From: Myxococcus sp. RHSTA-1-4
Lineage (GTDB): Bacteria; Myxococcota; Myxococcia; Myxococcales; Myxococcaceae
NCBI RefSeq assembly: GCF_020037125.1
Contig: NZ_JAIQDG010000001.1
Location: 124,001-188,000 of the forward strand
Length of the DNA stretch: 64,000 bases
Reading direction: 5' to 3'
The first letter of the stretch is position 1; every line of letters starts with the position of its first letter. The notes below the pieces were generated by a model. The model saw nothing but the letters and a program-made list of their open reading frames with translations, had not been told where the DNA came from and ran no database searches. The position numbers and the translations under genes were made by a program. This document shows positions 60,873 to 64,000 of this stretch, in pieces.

Positions 60873-61336
60873 GGCGTGCCCTCCCGCCCTTCCCGCATGC
60901 CGGTCATTCCAGCCAGCACCTCGGCGGGAGCACGAGCCCCCGGCGCCCCCGCCTCCACCGCGCCCACCCCGTAACCCATGGGCGTGGGGCTCACCTGCAC
61001 GAAGGCCACCCGCGCGCCCGGAATCCACCGGTCCTCCCGCACGTGGCGGAACCAGGCCGCGTGCACCGCCGGCCGGGCCTCCGCCTCGTAGCGCAGCAGG
61101 CACCCCGGGTCGTCGAAGTTCAGCACCCGTCCGTCCGCGAGCTGGAGCTGGGCCGCGAAGGCCGGCTCGCCCACGTGCATCCGGCAGTGCGCGCAGGCCT
61201 CGCGGTCCCACGCCACGGGCACCGGCCCCTCGGGCAGCCGCTCCGTCCAGGCGAGCGCGAGCCCCAGCCCGCCCCCGGCCCCCAACACCACCGCCCCGCG
61301 CGCCAGCCACCGCCACGGGCTCCTAGTTGCCGCCAT
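60869..61336 (-). CDS. nosL: NosL-like copper chaperone
   Basis: A 155-residue protein with a single N-terminal membrane helix (LARGAVVLGAGGGLGLALAW). The signature CAHCRMHV gives the Cys and Met copper ligands, and VLNFDDPGCLLRY matches the conserved FDDxxC block of NosL. Classical NosL is a lipoprotein; this one appears membrane-anchored instead. Its role is delivery of Cu(I) to N2O reductase. The ATG at 61336 overlaps the end of nosF by 14 bases, with GGAGGTG just upstream. Gene order F-L-Y differs from the common F-Y-L. Confidence 0.85.
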   Translation of the reverse strand: MAATRSPWRWLARGAVVLGAGGGLGLALAWTERLPEGPVPVAWDREACAHCRMHVGEPAFAAQLQLADGRVLNFDDPGCLLRYEAEARPAVHAAWFRHVREDRWIPGARVAFVQVSPTPMGYGVGAVEAGAPGARAPAEVLAGMTGMREGREGTP

Positions 61337-62201
61337 GGGGCACCTCCACCGTCTCCAAATCACGCACCAGCAGGTCGCTCATCCGGGGCCCCAGCTCGCG
61401 CGCCAGCTCGGGGACCAGCTCCCGCTTCTCCGCCTGCGACAGGGTGCGCACCCACCAGCCGCGCAGGCCCGTGCGGAAGCCGCGCGCCTGGAGCCAGCCC
61501 GCGGCCTCCAGGGACGTGGTGGCCACCTCCACCACCGCCAGCCCCCGCCCCCCGAGGAAGTCGCCCGCGGGCCCGTCGTACGTGACGCGTCCTTCCTCGA
61601 GCGACACCACGTGGCCGGCCAGGTGCCGCAGCTCCTCCAGCCGGTGTGAGCACAGGACGAGCGTCCTGCCCGGAGCCAGCTCGTCGCACAGCGCGAAGAA
61701 GCGCTCACGCGCCCTCGCGTCGAGGCTGGCCGTGGGCTCGTCCATCACCAGCAGGCTGGCGTCCGCCGCGAGCGCGAGGGCGATGAGGAGCTTCTGCTTC
61801 ATGCCCCCCGACAGCGCGCGGAAGGGACGGCCCCGCAGCGCCTCCACGTCCAGGTCCAGCCGCTCGGCGAGGCGGACGATGGCCGCGGGGGCCAGCTCCC
61901 GCGTCCGCGCCACCAGGGACACCACGTCCTCCACCGAGGCACCGAGCTGCGGCGCCACCTGCGGCACGTAGGCCAGCCGGCGGGCCACCTCGCGGCGGTC
62001 GTCGAAGGGCGAGCGTCCGTCGAGCCGCACCTCGCCCTCGCACTCCACCAGTCCCAGCAGCGAGCGCAACAGGGTGGACTTCCCGCTGCCGTTGGGTCCG
62101 ATGAGGGCCACGCGCCGCCCGGCCGGCACCGACAGGTCGATGCCCTTGAGCACCTCCGCCGCGCCGAAGCGCTTGCGCACCGCTCTCAGCTCAATCCGCA
62201 T
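61323..62201 (-). CDS. nosF: NosF-type ABC transporter ATPase
   Basis: A 292-residue ATPase. Walker A is GPNGSGKST, the signature is LSGGMKQK, Walker B is LLVMDEP and the H-loop is CSHRLEE; the Q-loop is YVPQVAP. All are intact. The C-terminal 70 residues are the accessory domain found in NosF proteins. Together with NosY and NosD it forms the machinery for assembly of the catalytic Cu-S centre of N2O reductase. The start overlaps the nosD stop by 11 bases. Confidence 0.93.
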   Translation of the reverse strand: MRIELRAVRKRFGAAEVLKGIDLSVPAGRRVALIGPNGSGKSTLLRSLLGLVECEGEVRLDGRSPFDDRREVARRLAYVPQVAPQLGASVEDVVSLVARTRELAPAAIVRLAERLDLDVEALRGRPFRALSGGMKQKLLIALALAADASLLVMDEPTASLDARARERFFALCDELAPGRTLVLCSHRLEELRHLAGHVVSLEEGRVTYDGPAGDFLGGRGLAVVEVATTSLEAAGWLQARGFRTGLRGWWVRTLSQAEKRELVPELARELGPRMSDLLVRDLETVEVPHGGN

Positions 62202-63525
62202 GACCCGGCTCCAATTCGAGAGGCGCCATGCGCGGCGCCGCGTCCCGCATCACCGGCTTCGGCGAGAAGAGGGGCAGCAACTCGCCCGCGGCACGCACCA
62301 GCGACAGCGTGGGCGAGCCCCGGAAGAAGGCGAGGTCCGGGTAGCGGGCCACCAGGTCGCCGGACAGGCTGCGCAGCTCGTAGGGCACGTCCCCCACGCC
62401 GTCGGCGTCCAGGTCGTAGCCCGCGTAGTCGTCGAAGTCGTTTCCGCGCCACTCCACCGCCAGCGCGTCGCCGCCGCCCTCCACCTGCACCTGCGCGTGG
62501 TTGTCCCGGAAGCTGTTGGCGCTGAAGGTGTTGCGCCGCTCGCTGCTGTGGAACACCACGCCCACGTCACCCAGGCGGAAGTGGTTGCCCTCGAAGAGGT
62601 TGGTGTCGCCCTCCTGCAGCGGCGACGTGTCCAGGTAGAGGCCCACCGTGTTGTGGACCAGGAGGTTGTCCACCGCGGTGACGTTGCCGCTCTCCTTCAG
62701 GCCCAGGCCGATGCCGGCCGCGCCCGTGGCCCCCGCGAGGACGTTGCGCCGCAGGGCGATGCCGCGGCTGTACATGACGAAGATGCCCACCTCGTTTCCG
62801 GCGTAGCGGTTGTCCTCCACCACGTTGTCGTGGCTGTACATGAAGTGGGTGCCGTACCGGCCGCCGGTGACGGTGTTGCGGCGCACGGCATTGTGGCTGG
62901 AGTACCAGACCACCACGTCGCGCCCGGCCTCCACGAGGTTGTCCTCGACGCGGGAGTGCTTCGTCTCCCACAGCCGGATGGCATCCCCGCGCATGCCCAG
63001 GGCCGCCCCGCCCGAGCCCACGACGTGGTTGCCTCGCACGGTGACGCCTTCCGTCCGCTCCACCAGGATGCCGAACACCGCGTTGCGCACCGTGACGCCC
63101 TCCACCAACGCGCCGTGCCCGCGCACGTGGACGGCGGCGTCCAGCGTGTCGAACCGGCCGCCGCTGCCGTCCACGGTGAGCCCGAGCAGCCGCGCGCCCT
63201 CCCCCTCCACGCGCACCGTGGTGCCCTCGCCGGAGGAGCGCACCACCGCCCCGCGCGGCCCCCACAGGGTGACGTGCGGGGGAAGGCGCAGCGGGCCCGG
63301 ATACGTGCCCGGCGCGAGGCAGAGCGCATCCCCCGCTCGCGCCGTGTCGAGCAGGGGCTGCACGGCGGTGCCCGCCTCCACCGGCCGGCACCCGGTGGGG
63401 CGCGCGGGCGTCGCGAGGACGGTGCCCTGACGCTCCCCTCTCGCGGGAGCGGGCCGGGCACAGCCGGCGAGGGTGAGTCCAACCGCGAGGACGGCACCGG
63501 CGGGAATGTGGGGAAGGAAGGCCAT
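62191..63525 (-). CDS. nosD: NosD-type right-handed beta-helix lipoprotein
   Basis: A 444-residue protein with a lipobox LAGC near residue 22. The mature part opens with CRPVEAGTAVQPLLDTARAGDALCLAPGTYPGPL, then more than ten turns of a parallel beta-helix of the carbohydrate-binding/sugar-hydrolysis type: VTVRNAVFGILVERTEGVTVRGNHVVGSG, VEDNRYAGNEVGIFVMYSRGIALRRNVLAG, NHFRLGDVGVVFHSSERRNTFSANSF. NosD is needed to mature the copper site of N2O reductase. It follows the nosZ gene by about 66 bases. The lipoprotein form anchors it near NosZ in the periplasm. Confidence 0.9.
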   Translation of the reverse strand: MAFLPHIPAGAVLAVGLTLAGCARPAPARGERQGTVLATPARPTGCRPVEAGTAVQPLLDTARAGDALCLAPGTYPGPLRLPPHVTLWGPRGAVVRSSGEGTTVRVEGEGARLLGLTVDGSGGRFDTLDAAVHVRGHGALVEGVTVRNAVFGILVERTEGVTVRGNHVVGSGGAALGMRGDAIRLWETKHSRVEDNLVEAGRDVVVWYSSHNAVRRNTVTGGRYGTHFMYSHDNVVEDNRYAGNEVGIFVMYSRGIALRRNVLAGATGAAGIGLGLKESGNVTAVDNLLVHNTVGLYLDTSPLQEGDTNLFEGNHFRLGDVGVVFHSSERRNTFSANSFRDNHAQVQVEGGGDALAVEWRGNDFDDYAGYDLDADGVGDVPYELRSLSGDLVARYPDLAFFRGSPTLSLVRAAGELLPLFSPKPVMRDAAPRMAPLELEPGHAD

Positions 63526-63591
63526 GGCGTGGGGTGTGGGAAGAAGTTGGCGCCCGGGACGGGGGGTGGTTCGTCCCGGGCGCCGGGAGGG

Positions 63592-64000
63592 TCACTTCGG
63601 CTCAACGAGGAAGTAACCCGCCATCTCGAGGTGCAGCGCCGAGCAGAACTCCGTGCAGTACATGGGGTACACGCCCGGCCTGTCGGCCACGAAGGTGACG
63701 TTGGCGTGTTTGCCCGGCTCCAGGCTCAGGTGGATGTTCTGCGAGCCGATGGTGAAGCCGTGCGTGGCGTCCTTCGCCTGCTCGATGTTGGTGATGTGCA
63801 GGTGGACCGTGTCCCCCTCCTTCACGCGGACGATGTCGGGCGTGAAGTGGCTGCGCACCGCCGTCATGTAGACGTGGACACCGTCCGCCGCGCGCACGAT
63901 GCGCTCCTTGCCCCCCTCCACCGCGTGCTCGTCCTTCTGGTGGGTCAGGGCATTCGTCCCGGCGGGCTTGTAGATGTCGACGGCCTTGATTTTGTCGGCC
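63592..64000 (-). CDS. nosZ: Nitrous-oxide reductase, C-terminal part (cut by window edge)
   Basis: The window contains the last 136 codons of a gene that continues beyond base 64000. The fragment is the cupredoxin (CuA) domain of N2O reductase: VKEGDTVHLHITNIEQ, THGFTIGSQNIHL supplies a His, and YCTEFCSALHLEMAGYF holds the two Cys, His and Met of the binuclear CuA site. The enzyme reduces N2O to N2 in the periplasm. The upstream part, with the Tat or Sec signal that distinguishes clade I from clade II, is outside the window. nosD, nosF, nosL and nosY follow on the same strand. Confidence 0.93.
   Translation of the reverse strand, partial: ADKIKAVDIYKPAGTNALTHQKDEHAVEGGKERIVRAADGVHVYMTAVRSHFTPDIVRVKEGDTVHLHITNIEQAKDATHGFTIGSQNIHLSLEPGKHANVTFVADRPGVYPMYCTEFCSALHLEMAGYFLVEPK

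Overview
The window is high-GC, densely coded DNA from a myxobacterium, most likely the Myxococcus/Corallococcus/Pyxidicoccus group. Four things point there: the wealth of secreted lipoproteins, the Glt/Nfs-like TPR and TonB-type envelope machine, the family of FHA, sigma-54 activator and Ser/Thr kinase genes, and families largely confined to myxobacteria (DUF2381, MYXO-CTERM-like tails, AgmX/PglI C-terminal domain, Imm52/Tox-REase-5 lipoprotein toxins). These assignments come from motif recognition only; no search was run.

Layout. 0-12 kb: a propeller lipoprotein, an outer-membrane barrel, an FHA/sigma-54 activator, an M15 peptidase, a DUF3332 protein, a PrsW-like protease, two lipoproteins, and a two-gene FAD (GMC) dehydrogenase module with a Tat-exported small subunit. 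12-21.5 kb: a mainly minus-strand set of cell-surface proteins, including three paralogous VWA/thrombospondin-3 lipoproteins, a TSP3 protein with a MYXO-CTERM-like tail and a large lipoprotein. 21.6-32.1 kb: a striking protease/signalling island. It holds an ECF sigma factor, a membrane anti-sigma factor fused to TPRs and a CHAT protease domain, a protein with an internal duplication, a gingipain-like (C25) protease, and, divergently, a CHAT-STAND ATPase-TM-TPR protein followed by a cysteine-rich secreted protein. 32.2-34.6 kb: a di-haem beta-propeller protein.

34.8-46.2 kb: an eight-gene operon resembling the myxobacterial gliding (Glt) and sporulation (Nfs) envelope machines: small secreted protein, FHA/TonB-like protein, barrel, large TPR proteins and lipoproteins. 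46.3-48.8 kb: a membrane-anchored protein and a zinc-protease lipoprotein. 48.9-53.4 kb: a polymorphic toxin cassette (lipoprotein Tox-REase-5 toxin and Imm52 immunity protein) that looks like the outer-membrane-exchange SitA type, with a secreted upstream partner and a probable pseudokinase. 53.8-56.6 kb: a DUF2381 protein and an intact membrane Ser/Thr kinase. 56.9-58.8 kb: a zinc-ribbon protein and a fatty acid desaturase. 58.8-64 kb: a hemerythrin protein and the nitrous-oxide reductase cluster (unknown membrane protein, nosY, nosL, nosF, nosD and the C-terminal end of nosZ, cut by the window edge).

The best candidate for an undescribed system is the 21.6-32.1 kb island. Three different clan-CD (caspase-like) protease domains sit beside one ECF sigma/anti-sigma pair, and one of those domains is part of the anti-sigma factor itself and predicted to lie outside the cytoplasm. 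No tRNA, rRNA, CRISPR array, insertion sequence or prophage was seen.
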